This document shows, piece by piece, positions 1-6,453 of a DNA stretch of 11,267 bases. Under the pieces are notes generated by a model. The model was given only the letters and a program-made list of their open reading frames with translations. It did not search any database and had not been told where the DNA came from. The position numbers were made by a program, and so were the translations under genes. The DNA is from JABMRP01 sp964444795. Lineage in GTDB: Bacteria > Planctomycetota > Planctomycetia > Pirellulales > Thermoguttaceae. Each line of letters begins with the position of its first letter. Position 1 is the first letter of the stretch. The stretch is taken from positions 1-11,267 of the forward strand of contig CAYUIQ010000270.1 in the NCBI GenBank assembly GCA_964444795.1, in the 5' to 3' direction.

Positions 1-88
1 GGGAAGACGGTCGAGTATCCGGCGGAGGTTCTTTGACGGTAACTCCGCATACCCGGAAGGTATCGCATAGTGAAGGAGAGGACTGCAA

Positions 89-118
89 ATTGGCCATTGG
101 TCATTGCAAATTTGCAAT
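89..118 (+). repeat. Degenerate heptad repeat ending in a 16-bp palindrome
   Basis: Four successive 7-base units can be read: ATTGGCC (89-95), ATTGGTC (96-102), ATTGCAA (103-109) and ATTTGCA (110-116). The last two also form a perfect 16-base palindrome, ATTGCAAATTTGCAAT, at 103-118. A related heptad string occurs in the opposite orientation at 1659-1679, on the other side of the peptidase gene. The function is unknown; a short tandem repeat element or a degenerate protein-binding site are both possible. Confidence 0.55.
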
Positions 119-220
119 CTTCCCGCCGTCCTGAGGCGTCTTGCCGCAAGAGCCGTGGACGAGTCTCGAAGCGGATCGCCGGCGCAACGTCCACTCCGCT
201 TCACACGGCCCTCACCCCAG

Positions 221-241
221 CCCTCTCCCAGAGGGAGAGGG
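221..241. repeat. GC-rich hairpin, 9-bp stem, REP-like
   Basis: CCCTCTCCC (221-229), a 3-base AGA loop and GGGAGAGGG (233-241) form a perfect 9-bp stem. It lies 10 bases past the stop of the minus-strand peptidase gene, so it would sit at the 3' end of that transcript. No T-run follows on the minus strand, so it is not a classical intrinsic terminator. It may stabilise the mRNA end or be one copy of a dispersed palindromic repeat. The sequence resembles a palindrome common in intergenic DNA of several phyla (from memory). Confidence 0.6.
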
Positions 242-251
242 GGCCTTGCAC

Positions 252-1643
252 TCACCGGCACGGCGATGCGGTGGGATACCACGGCGGCAGCACCTTGGCC
301 GGCCGGTCGAATACGGCCAGCACTTTCTTGGGAACGTACTCCTTGGGAACGATCACCGAATAGACGTGTTCGTCGAACCAGGAGTCGTAGAGCGTCCAGA
401 AACCTCCGTCGCCACGTTCCTTGCCCCAACTGTTCTCGACCAGCCATTTCTCCGGATGCTCGTCGTGGACGTCGACGCCGATGAAGATCATGGCGTGGTT
501 CGAGGCGCCTTCGTCGAACATCATCCGCTGGGGCTTGCTCATCCGCAAATCGATGCCGAAGAGCGTCTGGTAATCGTGAATTTCCGCGGCCATAATCCCC
601 CGCTCGCTGTCCTGGTCGCGGCCCATGTCGGCGGCGAACCAAACGGGCCGGTCGTCCAGCACCGAGGCCATGGCCGCCGTCTTGAGCACGTCGATCTCGA
701 CGTTGGCGTAATGCACGCCGCGGGTGCCGAAGACGTTCTGTGTGCGTGTCAACGCGTAGTGCTTGCCGTACTTCTGCGTCGGATCGTTGGTCAGGTTCAC
801 GTACTGCCGCAAGTCGACGCCGACGACTTTCTTGTAGAAGCTTTGCGGCGAGTAGGTGCGCGTCTTGCCCACCTTCGAGTCCTTGTCGACCGGCCGCCAG
901 GAGAATTTCGTCGGCGGTTCGCCCAGGTTGATCACCAGCAGTCGATAGACTTCCGCCAACATCTTCTGCTTTTCGGCCCGTAATGCTTCGAGCGACTTGC
1001 CTTGCCGGTGCATGGCTCGCAATTTCATCGCGCCAACCTTGAGCCGCCGCTCGATCACCGCATGCATCAGCCGGGAGTTTTCCGAACTGTTCGTCTCGGG
1101 CATGGCCTCCTTGGGGACCGCGCCATATTTCTCGACCAGCTCGACCACGTAACACCACCAGCCACCCTCGTAGAATCCGTCGTCCAACAGTATGGCCATC
1201 TCACGGTCCAGCGGATCGCGATCGGCCATCTCGATGACAAATTCGAGGAAACTGTTGGCCTTTTCCAGCTTGTCCCAAAAGGCCAGATAGTTTTCCGAGA
1301 ACTCGAAGTCCTCGAGCTTGTGCTTCTCGATCACCACCGGCCGCAACACGTTGAGGCCGGCAAACAGCCAACAGCGGCCGCTCTTCTTCTGGTTGGTAAC
1401 CCGTTTGACCTTGATCTTGTGGCCGAACACTTCGTTGTGTTGCCGCAGCACGTCGCGATTGACCGCCAGGGCGCGGATATCGTTGTTCGTCACGGCGTTG
1501 TAGACGGCGCGGGTGGGGCCGTCCATGTCGAGTTGCGCGCGAAATCGCTCGACGGCCTTCGGACCCACCGCTCCGTCGTCGGCCGCCAGAGGCAGAGTCG
1601 GAAGAAGGGCCAGTGCGGCAACACAAAGGTGGAACCGTTTCAT
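252..1643 (-). CDS. Secreted C1-family peptidase (bleomycin hydrolase / aminopeptidase C type)
   Basis: This is a 463-residue papain-fold cysteine peptidase of the bleomycin hydrolase/PepC family, which trims peptides from the N terminus. The visible catalytic set is Q85 (oxyanion hole), C91 in SGRCWLFAG, H383 in SNHAMIFIG and N404 in VENSWG. The C-terminal tail contains LPPWYP, like the LPPW tail of bleomycin hydrolases, whose C terminus reaches into the active site. Residues 1-20 form a signal peptide (MKRF, a hydrophobic stretch, then PLAAD), whereas classical family members are cytosolic hexamers; export to the periplasm or outside is inferred. The ATG is supported by GGAGA at 1648-1652, 5 bases upstream. 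The gene follows the dehydrogenase gene by 57 bases on the same strand and may be co-transcribed with it. The family call is secure; the substrate is unknown. Confidence 0.93.
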   Translation of the reverse strand: MKRFHLCVAALALLPTLPLAADDGAVGPKAVERFRAQLDMDGPTRAVYNAVTNNDIRALAVNRDVLRQHNEVFGHKIKVKRVTNQKKSGRCWLFAGLNVLRPVVIEKHKLEDFEFSENYLAFWDKLEKANSFLEFVIEMADRDPLDREMAILLDDGFYEGGWWCYVVELVEKYGAVPKEAMPETNSSENSRLMHAVIERRLKVGAMKLRAMHRQGKSLEALRAEKQKMLAEVYRLLVINLGEPPTKFSWRPVDKDSKVGKTRTYSPQSFYKKVVGVDLRQYVNLTNDPTQKYGKHYALTRTQNVFGTRGVHYANVEIDVLKTAAMASVLDDRPVWFAADMGRDQDSERGIMAAEIHDYQTLFGIDLRMSKPQRMMFDEGASNHAMIFIGVDVHDEHPEKWLVENSWGKERGDGGFWTLYDSWFDEHVYSVIVPKEYVPKKVLAVFDRPAKVLPPWYPTASPCR

Positions 1644-1658
1644 GGTGTCTCCATGGTG

Positions 1659-1679
1659 CTAATCACTAATCGCCAATCG
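1659..1679 (-). repeat. Three heptad repeats upstream of the peptidase start
   Basis: On the plus strand the units are CTAATCA, CTAATCG and CCAATCG. Read on the minus strand they give an ATT(A/G)G-type heptad, similar to the one at 89-116. They occupy much of the 57-base gap between the dehydrogenase stop and the peptidase start, 16-36 bases upstream of the peptidase ATG. Their position could affect initiation of the peptidase, but no function can be read from the sequence. Confidence 0.5.
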
Positions 1680-1700
1680 CTACCCTCTCCCCCATCGATC

Positions 1701-2471
1701 TTAATCCGCGCCACCCCCCGGAGCAATGGTCCGGCCGCCGTCGACCGGCAGACAAACGCCGGTGACGAAGTCGTTCTCCACGAGAAACATCACCGCGTGG
1801 GCCACATGTTCGGGCCGGCCCACGCGGCCCACCAGTGTACTGGCTGCCGCGCGGCGATGTTCGCTCGGCGAAAGACCCTCGGGCAACAGGACCGGGCCGG
1901 GGAGCACGGCATTGACCCGAACCGCCGGATTTCGCCGAGCCAGTTCGACGGCCAGCGACCGGGTCATCGTGGGGATCGCGCCTTTGGATGGGAAGTAGGC
2001 CGCGTAGTCGGGATACGGTCGCACGGTGGCCCAATCGCCGACGGTGACGATCGCCCCGCCCGTCTCCTGGCCACACATGATCAGCCCGGCCCGGCGGCAG
2101 CAGAGAAATGTACCCAAGGCGTTGACGTCGAAGTGGCGTCGGACGTCCGCGGCGGTCACCTCCTCGAGCGGGGCCGGATCCCAAATGGCCGCTGCCGTGA
2201 CCAACACATCGAGCCGGCCGAAACGGTCGACGACCTCGTCCAACAGGCCATCCACTTCCCGCTCGTCGGCCACGTCGGCCCCAAAGGCCTCGGCACGACG
2301 CCCCCGATCCACCAAGCGAGCAACCGTGTCGGCGGCTTCTTCGGCGGCCTGGTGATAGTGAACGGCCACGGCATACCCACGCTCGGCCAACGTCGCGGCC
2401 ACCACATTTCCCACCCGACGCTTGCCGCTCCCGGTGACCAGGGCCACTTTGCCGCCGCCTGTCGATTCCAT
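1701..2471 (-). CDS. Pteridine-reductase-type short-chain dehydrogenase (PTR1/FolM-like)
   Basis: A 256-residue single-domain SDR, the usual family length. It has a Rossmann cofactor motif (VTGSGKRRVG, residues 12-21), HYHQAAEEA at 38-46 and Y159-x3-K163. The residue 13 before the tyrosine, normally the catalytic serine, is D146 (VTVGDWATV). An Asp-Tyr-Lys set with spacings 13 and 4 is the arrangement of Leishmania pteridine reductase PTR1 (D181, Y194, K198). The HYHxxAxEA segment matches PTR1's NADPH 2'-phosphate-binding loop, so NADPH use is likely. I infer reduction of dihydropteridines (dihydrofolate or dihydromonapterin) in the cytosol; another carbonyl substrate is possible. The start has a strong AAGGAG at 2479-2484, 7 bases upstream. 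The peptidase gene lies 57 bases downstream on the same strand. Confidence 0.85.
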   Translation of the reverse strand: MESTGGGKVALVTGSGKRRVGNVVAATLAERGYAVAVHYHQAAEEAADTVARLVDRGRRAEAFGADVADEREVDGLLDEVVDRFGRLDVLVTAAAIWDPAPLEEVTAADVRRHFDVNALGTFLCCRRAGLIMCGQETGGAIVTVGDWATVRPYPDYAAYFPSKGAIPTMTRSLAVELARRNPAVRVNAVLPGPVLLPEGLSPSEHRRAAASTLVGRVGRPEHVAHAVMFLVENDFVTGVCLPVDGGRTIAPGGGAD

Positions 2472-2533
2472 GGGTGGGCTCCTTGGGTCAGAGGTTTCGT
2501 GGGTGGATGTCCGCTCGTGGCGCGTGCAGGCTC

Positions 2534-2600
2534 GTTTAACGTCCAGCCGAAGGCGCCGGCTGCGGCGTCTGTAGCCGGCGCCTTCGGCTGGGCGCTAAAC
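2534..2600. repeat. 28-bp near-perfect inverted repeat (REP/MITE-like) in divergent spacer
   Basis: The left arm (2534-2561) and right arm (2573-2600) are reverse complements at 26 of 28 positions, separated by 11 bases. The core CAGCCGAAGGCGCCGGCT is paired without error, and the outer ends are GTTTA and TAAAC. It sits between the divergent dehydrogenase and ugd genes, so it cannot be a shared 3' terminator. No transposase is nearby. A dispersed palindromic repeat or a short non-autonomous element is the best reading. The rest of the 2472-2761 gap shows no clear promoter. Confidence 0.8.
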
Positions 2601-2761
2601 AGGCCTATCTCATTGTGCCGATTGTAGGGCCGGTTTTCAATCCACCGGCGCCAAGCGCGAGCCGGGAAAAAGCTACATTTGTTCATTCCACCTATCACGA
2701 TCAAACAACATACGAACACGGCGACCGAGAACCACTGGGCGTCGAAAACGGAGAACCCCCC

Positions 2762-4144
2762 ATGCGACTGGCTGTCATTGGAACCGGATACGTTGGGCTG
2801 GTGACCGGAACCTGCTTTGCCGAAAATGGCAACGACGTCACGTGTATCGACGTCGATCACGACAAGATCGAAGGACTGCGGCGAAACGTCCTGCCCATCT
2901 ACGAACCGGGACTGGGCGAGTTGGTCCAGCGCAACCAGCGGGCCGGACGACTCCATTTCAGCACCGATCTGGCCGCGGGAATCGAGGACTGTACGATCGT
3001 CTTTGTTGCCGTGGGAACACCGCAAAGCGCTAGCGGTTCGGCCGATCTGGGCGCCCTTTGGGCGGTCGTCGACAGCATCCGCCAGCACGCCACCGACGCG
3101 AAGCTCGTGGTCGTCAAGAGCACCGTACCGGTGGGCACCAACGCCAAAGTGCTCGGCAGGCTCAACCAGGGCGAGATCCAACACCGCGCGGCCAGCAACC
3201 CGGAGTTTCTCAAGGAAGGCTACGCGGTCGACGACTTCATGAAACCCGATCGAATCGTGGCCGGAGTACGCGAGGAAGAAACGACCGCTCTGCTTACCCA
3301 ATTGCACGCGCCGCTGTTGCGAACCGGTCACCCGTTGCTGGCCATGTCGCCGGAAAGCTCGGAGATGACCAAGTACGTGGCCAATTGCATGTTGGCCACC
3401 AAGATCTCGTTCATCAACGAAATGGCCAACCTCTGCGAGGCGCTGGGGGCCGACATCAACGACGTGCGGCAGGGGATCGGACACGATCACCGCATCGGCT
3501 TCCAATTTTTTCACCCGGGCGTGGGATACGGCGGATCGTGTTTCCCCAAGGATGTGCGGGCGATGATGGCCCTGGGCCGCGAGACGGGCAGCCCGACCCA
3601 AGTGCTCGAAGCGGTCGACCGTGTGAATCACGCCCAGAAGAGCGTCCTCTTTGCCAAGCTTCATGCGTTGTTCGACGGCGACCTGCAAGGCCGGACCGTG
3701 GCCGTGTGGGGACTGGCCTTCAAGCCGCGCACCGACGACGTGCGCGAGGCGCCTTCGCTGGTGTTGATCCACGAATTGCTCCAAGCCGGTGCCCGGGTCC
3801 GCGTTTTCGACCCCGAGGCAACGGACAACACCCGGGCCGTGTTCGGCGATCAGATCACCTACTGCGATCGGGCGTACGGCACGGCCGAGCAGGCCGACGC
3901 GCTGGCCGTGGTGACCGAATGGCAGGAGTTTCGCACACCCGACCTCGAAGTTCTCCGCCGGTTGCTCGCCCGGCCGATTGTCGTCGACGGCCGAAATCTT
4001 TACGATCCGGCGGAAATGGAGCGATTGGGGTTCATCTACGCCAGCATCGGACGGGCAACCGTTCATCCCCAGCAGCCGTTTTCCCGCGAACATGCCACGG
4101 CCGGCGCTGCGGCGGCCTCCTCCCGACACCGCGGTCACGCTTGA
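2762..4144 (+). CDS. ugd: UDP-glucose 6-dehydrogenase
   Basis: This cytosolic enzyme oxidises UDP-glucose to UDP-glucuronate in two NAD-dependent steps, feeding polysaccharide and UDP-xylose-type sugars. The 460-residue protein starts with the Rossmann motif AVIGTGYVGLVTG (GxGxxG at residues 7-12). It then shows STVPVGT, SNPEFLKEG, the central helix segment MLATKISFINEMANLCE, and GYGGSCFPKD with the catalytic cysteine at residue 260. A C-terminal nucleotide-binding domain includes WGLAFKPRTDDVREAPS. The frame is open 49 codons further upstream, but the Rossmann strand begins exactly at this ATG and GGAG lies at 2750-2753, 8 bases ahead. The last 20 or so residues are Ala/Arg/His-rich and look like an unstructured tail. 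It leads a same-strand block with galE (109-base gap). Confidence 0.96.
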   Translation: MRLAVIGTGYVGLVTGTCFAENGNDVTCIDVDHDKIEGLRRNVLPIYEPGLGELVQRNQRAGRLHFSTDLAAGIEDCTIVFVAVGTPQSASGSADLGALWAVVDSIRQHATDAKLVVVKSTVPVGTNAKVLGRLNQGEIQHRAASNPEFLKEGYAVDDFMKPDRIVAGVREEETTALLTQLHAPLLRTGHPLLAMSPESSEMTKYVANCMLATKISFINEMANLCEALGADINDVRQGIGHDHRIGFQFFHPGVGYGGSCFPKDVRAMMALGRETGSPTQVLEAVDRVNHAQKSVLFAKLHALFDGDLQGRTVAVWGLAFKPRTDDVREAPSLVLIHELLQAGARVRVFDPEATDNTRAVFGDQITYCDRAYGTAEQADALAVVTEWQEFRTPDLEVLRRLLARPIVVDGRNLYDPAEMERLGFIYASIGRATVHPQQPFSREHATAGAAAASSRHRGHA

Positions 4145-4253
4145 CACGTTCGGGCCGCGCATGGTCAAATAGCCGGCTCAGCAGAGCAGGGTAGGGCAGG
4201 GCGGTTCTCCGATGAGGCCGCCGGCAAGGAAGCATCGCGAGGAGACACATTCG

Positions 4254-5240
4254 ATGAACGTCATGGTTACCGGCGGGGCCGGCTACATCGGCTCGCACGC
4301 CGTCAAACAGTTGCTCGACGAGGGACACCAAGTCGTCGCGGTCGATAATCTTACCCGGGGACACTGCCAAGCGGTCGACTGCCGGGCCGTTTTCCACGAG
4401 GCCGATCTGGCCGACACGTCGACCCTTGCCCAGTTGCTCGAAGATCACCACGTCGAGTGCGTCATGCACTTCGCCGCGCTGGCTTACGTGGGCGAGTCGG
4501 TCGACGATCCCCTGACGTACTACCAAAACAACACGGGCGGTACGATCAGCTTGCTTCAGGCGATGCAGACTTCCGGCGTCCGGCGTTTTGTGTTCAGTTC
4601 GACCTGCGCCACCTACGGCGAGCCCGAGACGATGCCCATCGTCGAGACGATGCCCCAGGATCCGATCAACCCCTACGGGCGATCGAAGCTGATGGTCGAG
4701 CGCGTTTTGCGAGATTGCGCTGCGGCGGACGACCGGTTCGCATTCGTGGCGCTACGGTATTTCAACGTGGCCGGTTGCGCCGCCGACGGATCGCTGGGGG
4801 AAGACCACGACCCGGAAACGCACCTCATTCCCGTGCTGTTGCAGACGGCGCTGGGACAGCGGGAGAAGATCACCGTTTTCGGGACCGACTACCCGACGCC
4901 CGACGGCACATGCATCCGCGACTATGTCCACGTCGAGGATCTCTGCGCCGCCCATATCGTGGCCATGAACGCCCTGCAGCCGGGCGAGCAGCGGATCTAC
5001 AACCTGGGGATCGGCCGGGGCTATTCGGTTCGCGAGGTGCTCGACGCGGCGTTGCGGGTCACCGGCCGGGAGATTCCCGTCGAGTACGGCGACCGCCGCC
5101 CCGGCGACCCGCCCGAGTTGTACGCCGATTCGGCCAAGATCCAGAACGAACTGGGTTGGAAAGCCCAATACACCGACATCGACCAGATCATCGCCACCGC
5201 CTGGAACTGGTTTCAACAGCACCCCGAAGGGTACGCATAA
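4254..5240 (+). CDS. galE: UDP-glucose 4-epimerase
   Basis: The enzyme interconverts UDP-glucose and UDP-galactose using tightly bound NAD, in the cytosol. The 328-residue extended SDR has GGAGYIG (residues 7-13) at its N terminus, MHFAALAYVGES (71-82), FSSTCATYG (114-122) with Thr where E. coli GalE has the active-site Ser, and the Y141-x3-K145 pair in NPYGRSK. RYFNVAG and IRDYVHVEDL (substrate-side motifs of GalE) and the C-terminal GDRRPGDPPELYAD are also typical. The frame is open upstream to 4212, but AGGAG at 4240-4244 with 9-base spacing and the position of the Rossmann strand favour this ATG. It lies between ugd and the RmlC-like gene. UDP-glucose is shared with Ugd, which suggests a common pool for surface polysaccharide. 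Activity on the N-acetyl forms cannot be excluded. Confidence 0.95.
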   Translation: MNVMVTGGAGYIGSHAVKQLLDEGHQVVAVDNLTRGHCQAVDCRAVFHEADLADTSTLAQLLEDHHVECVMHFAALAYVGESVDDPLTYYQNNTGGTISLLQAMQTSGVRRFVFSSTCATYGEPETMPIVETMPQDPINPYGRSKLMVERVLRDCAAADDRFAFVALRYFNVAGCAADGSLGEDHDPETHLIPVLLQTALGQREKITVFGTDYPTPDGTCIRDYVHVEDLCAAHIVAMNALQPGEQRIYNLGIGRGYSVREVLDAALRVTGREIPVEYGDRRPGDPPELYADSAKIQNELGWKAQYTDIDQIIATAWNWFQQHPEGYA

Positions 5241-5256
5241 CATTCCCCGCCCGTCA

Positions 5257-5278
5257 GCCCCCGGCTCTGCCGGGGGGC
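5257..5278. repeat. GC-rich hairpin next to the RmlC-like gene's ribosome-binding site
   Basis: CCCCCGG (5258-5264), a 5-base loop CTCTG and CCGGGGG (5270-5276) form a 7-bp all-GC stem in the 51-base gap between galE and the next gene. The right arm ends two bases before the AAGGA ribosome-binding site (5279-5283). No T-run follows, so a terminator is unlikely. It could dampen translation of the downstream gene, or simply be one copy of a dispersed palindromic repeat. Confidence 0.6.
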
Positions 5279-5291
5279 AAGGATATCGACC

Positions 5292-5786
5292 ATGGCATTA
5301 CCCCAGCCAAACTCCTTCCAAGACGGCCTGATCGACGGCGCCGTCTTTCGCTCCCTTTCGCTCTTCTCCGACGAGCGTGGCTGGCTCTGCGAATTGTATC
5401 GCCAGGACGAATTGTCGACGGAGAATCATCCGGTGATGGCCTACGTCAGCCAAACGCTTCCCGGCGTGGCTCGCGGCCCCCACGAACACACCGATCAGGC
5501 CGACTACTTCGCCTTTGTCGGACCGGGCGATTTCACCCTCTACCTCTGGGACGCTCGCGCCGACTCGCCCACGCGCGGAAATCGAATGAAAGTCGTCGTG
5601 GGCGAGTCGAACCGGCAAGCCGTCATCGTCCCGGCCGGCATTGTTCACGCCTATAAGAACACCAGCGCCGTCCCCGGCTGGGTCTTCAACGCCCCCAACC
5701 GTCTCTACGCCGGCGAGGGAAAGAACGACCCGGTCGACGAAATCCGCCACGAAGACCGCGCGGAGAGCGTTTTTCGAATGGACTAA
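5292..5786 (+). CDS. RmlC-like cupin sugar epimerase (dTDP-4-dehydrorhamnose 3,5-epimerase family)
   Basis: A 164-residue single cupin. The N-terminal part contains DERGWLCELYR (27-37). GVARGPHEH (58-66) corresponds to the GVLRGLHxQ signature of RmlC, placing H64 at the catalytic-base position. A cupin strand block follows (FAFVGPGDFTLYLWD), then VPAGIVHAYKN (113-123), which matches the VPxGxxH motif. RmlC epimerises C3 and C5 of dTDP-4-keto-6-deoxyglucose on the way to dTDP-rhamnose. This protein is shorter than typical RmlC (about 180 residues), has GPHEH instead of GLHxQ, and has no rmlA, rmlB or rmlD beside it. The substrate may therefore be another nucleotide-bound keto sugar. The ATG is preceded by AAGGA at 5279-5283. 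It lies 51 bases after galE and probably belongs to the same transcript. Confidence 0.8.
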   Translation: MALPQPNSFQDGLIDGAVFRSLSLFSDERGWLCELYRQDELSTENHPVMAYVSQTLPGVARGPHEHTDQADYFAFVGPGDFTLYLWDARADSPTRGNRMKVVVGESNRQAVIVPAGIVHAYKNTSAVPGWVFNAPNRLYAGEGKNDPVDEIRHEDRAESVFRMD

Positions 5787-5807
5787 CCGCCCCGTCGCCA
5801 TGTTAGC

Positions 5808-5825
5808 CCCGTCGCCTGCGACGGG
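5808..5825. repeat. CCCGTCG/CGACGGG hairpin between RmlC-like and toxin genes
   Basis: CCCGTCG (5808-5814), a CCTG loop and CGACGGG (5819-5825) form a perfect 7-bp stem. The 10-mer CCCCGTCGCC also occurs just upstream at 5790-5799, as a direct repeat of the left arm. There is no following T-run. The element separates the high-GC polysaccharide block from the lower-GC accessory stretch. It may be a dispersed palindromic repeat or a weak transcript end for the sugar operon. Confidence 0.6.
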
Positions 5826-5850
5826 AACAGCTTGATAGCGGAGTAGTGCG

Positions 5851-6453
5851 TTGAGCAGAGAATCCCCCGAAGTCCAAGAACTTTTCGATCTGATCGCCGA
5901 GTGCCTGCCTTTGGCGATTGGACTTGACGCCACCGTATTTCGATCGGCCGGAGTCAAGTATGCCAACGAGAAGGATTTCATCTCTGGTGAAGGAGCTGGG
6001 TACAACGGCGGAAGGTGGAATCGGCCGGGGATCAAAGCCGTTTATGCGTCTCTAGACCTGGTTACCGCGGCGAAAGAGAGCTTTCAGGAGTTTGCCAGGT
6101 ACGGATTCAAAACCACGTACATTCAGCCTCGCGTTATGGCTGGCGCCCGAGTCAAGGTCCACCGTCTGCTCGATTTATCGGATGCGAAGATTCGACGAAG
6201 ACTCGGATTTCGGCTTGATGAACTGACGCGGGAGGACTGGGCTGCGATCCAGAGTGGGGGTGAAGAATCGTGGACTCAGGCAATCGGAAGAGGTTGTCGT
6301 GTCACAGGATTTGAAGGTTTGCTTGCGCCATCCGCGAGACATCGTCCGGGCAAGAACGTCGTTGTTTTTCCAGACAAACTCGGCTCGGACAGTTCGATCG
6401 ACCTGATTGCCCAAGACGAACTGCCGCCCCATCCGTCAATATGGACAAAATAA
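5851..6453 (+). CDS. RES-domain toxin (NAD+-degrading) of a RES-Xre toxin-antitoxin pair
   Basis: RES toxins resemble ADP-ribosyltransferases and destroy cellular NAD+ by hydrolysis or phosphorolysis (MbcT and Pseudomonas RES, known from the family), halting growth. In this 200-residue protein the three name-giving residues appear in order: R31 in ATVFRSAG, E76 in VTAAKESF and S161 in LLAPSAR. GGRWN (53-57), AVYAS (63-67) and NVVVFPDKL (169-177) complete the typical fold pattern. Translation starts at TTG 5851, supported by GGAG at 5840-5843 (7-base spacing); no in-frame ATG lies near. The cognate antitoxin gene follows after 90 bases, the reverse of the usual antitoxin-first order. A hairpin overlaps the stop codon. 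The 60-base row 5941-6000 is about 55% GC, against about 65% in a galE row, which suggests horizontal acquisition. No promoter is evident directly upstream. Confidence 0.9.
   Translation: MSRESPEVQELFDLIAECLPLAIGLDATVFRSAGVKYANEKDFISGEGAGYNGGRWNRPGIKAVYASLDLVTAAKESFQEFARYGFKTTYIQPRVMAGARVKVHRLLDLSDAKIRRRLGFRLDELTREDWAAIQSGGEESWTQAIGRGCRVTGFEGLLAPSARHRPGKNVVVFPDKLGSDSSIDLIAQDELPPHPSIWTK

Larger units (their letters stand above)
1..251. other. Intergenic segment left of the peptidase gene
   Basis: No convincing complete gene is visible. A plus-strand frame from position 2 stays open to a TAG at 68-70 and could be the last 22 codons of a gene entering from the left, ending in FFDGNSAYPEGIA. I cannot match it to a family and the call is weak. 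The rest holds heptad repeats (89-118) and a hairpin (221-241), listed separately. Confidence 0.4.

Noticed and set aside
2..70. Open plus-strand frame ending FFDGNSAYPEGIA, possible 3' end of a gene entering from the left
   Set aside because: Only 22 codons, no recognisable family, and other frames are open nearby. It is noted in the left intergenic entry but not called as a gene.
1002..2627. 541-codon plus-strand open frame
   Set aside because: It runs antisense across the peptidase and dehydrogenase genes, whose catalytic motifs are intact on the minus strand. The translation has no domain signature; it is a high-GC shadow frame.
2156..4168. 670-codon minus-strand open frame
   Set aside because: It is antisense to ugd, which has a full set of family motifs and a ribosome-binding site. 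Its own product is low-complexity and unrecognisable.
4457..5656. 399-codon plus-strand open frame
   Set aside because: It overlaps galE and the RmlC-like gene in another frame and is Arg/Pro-rich, as expected for a shadow frame in high-GC DNA.
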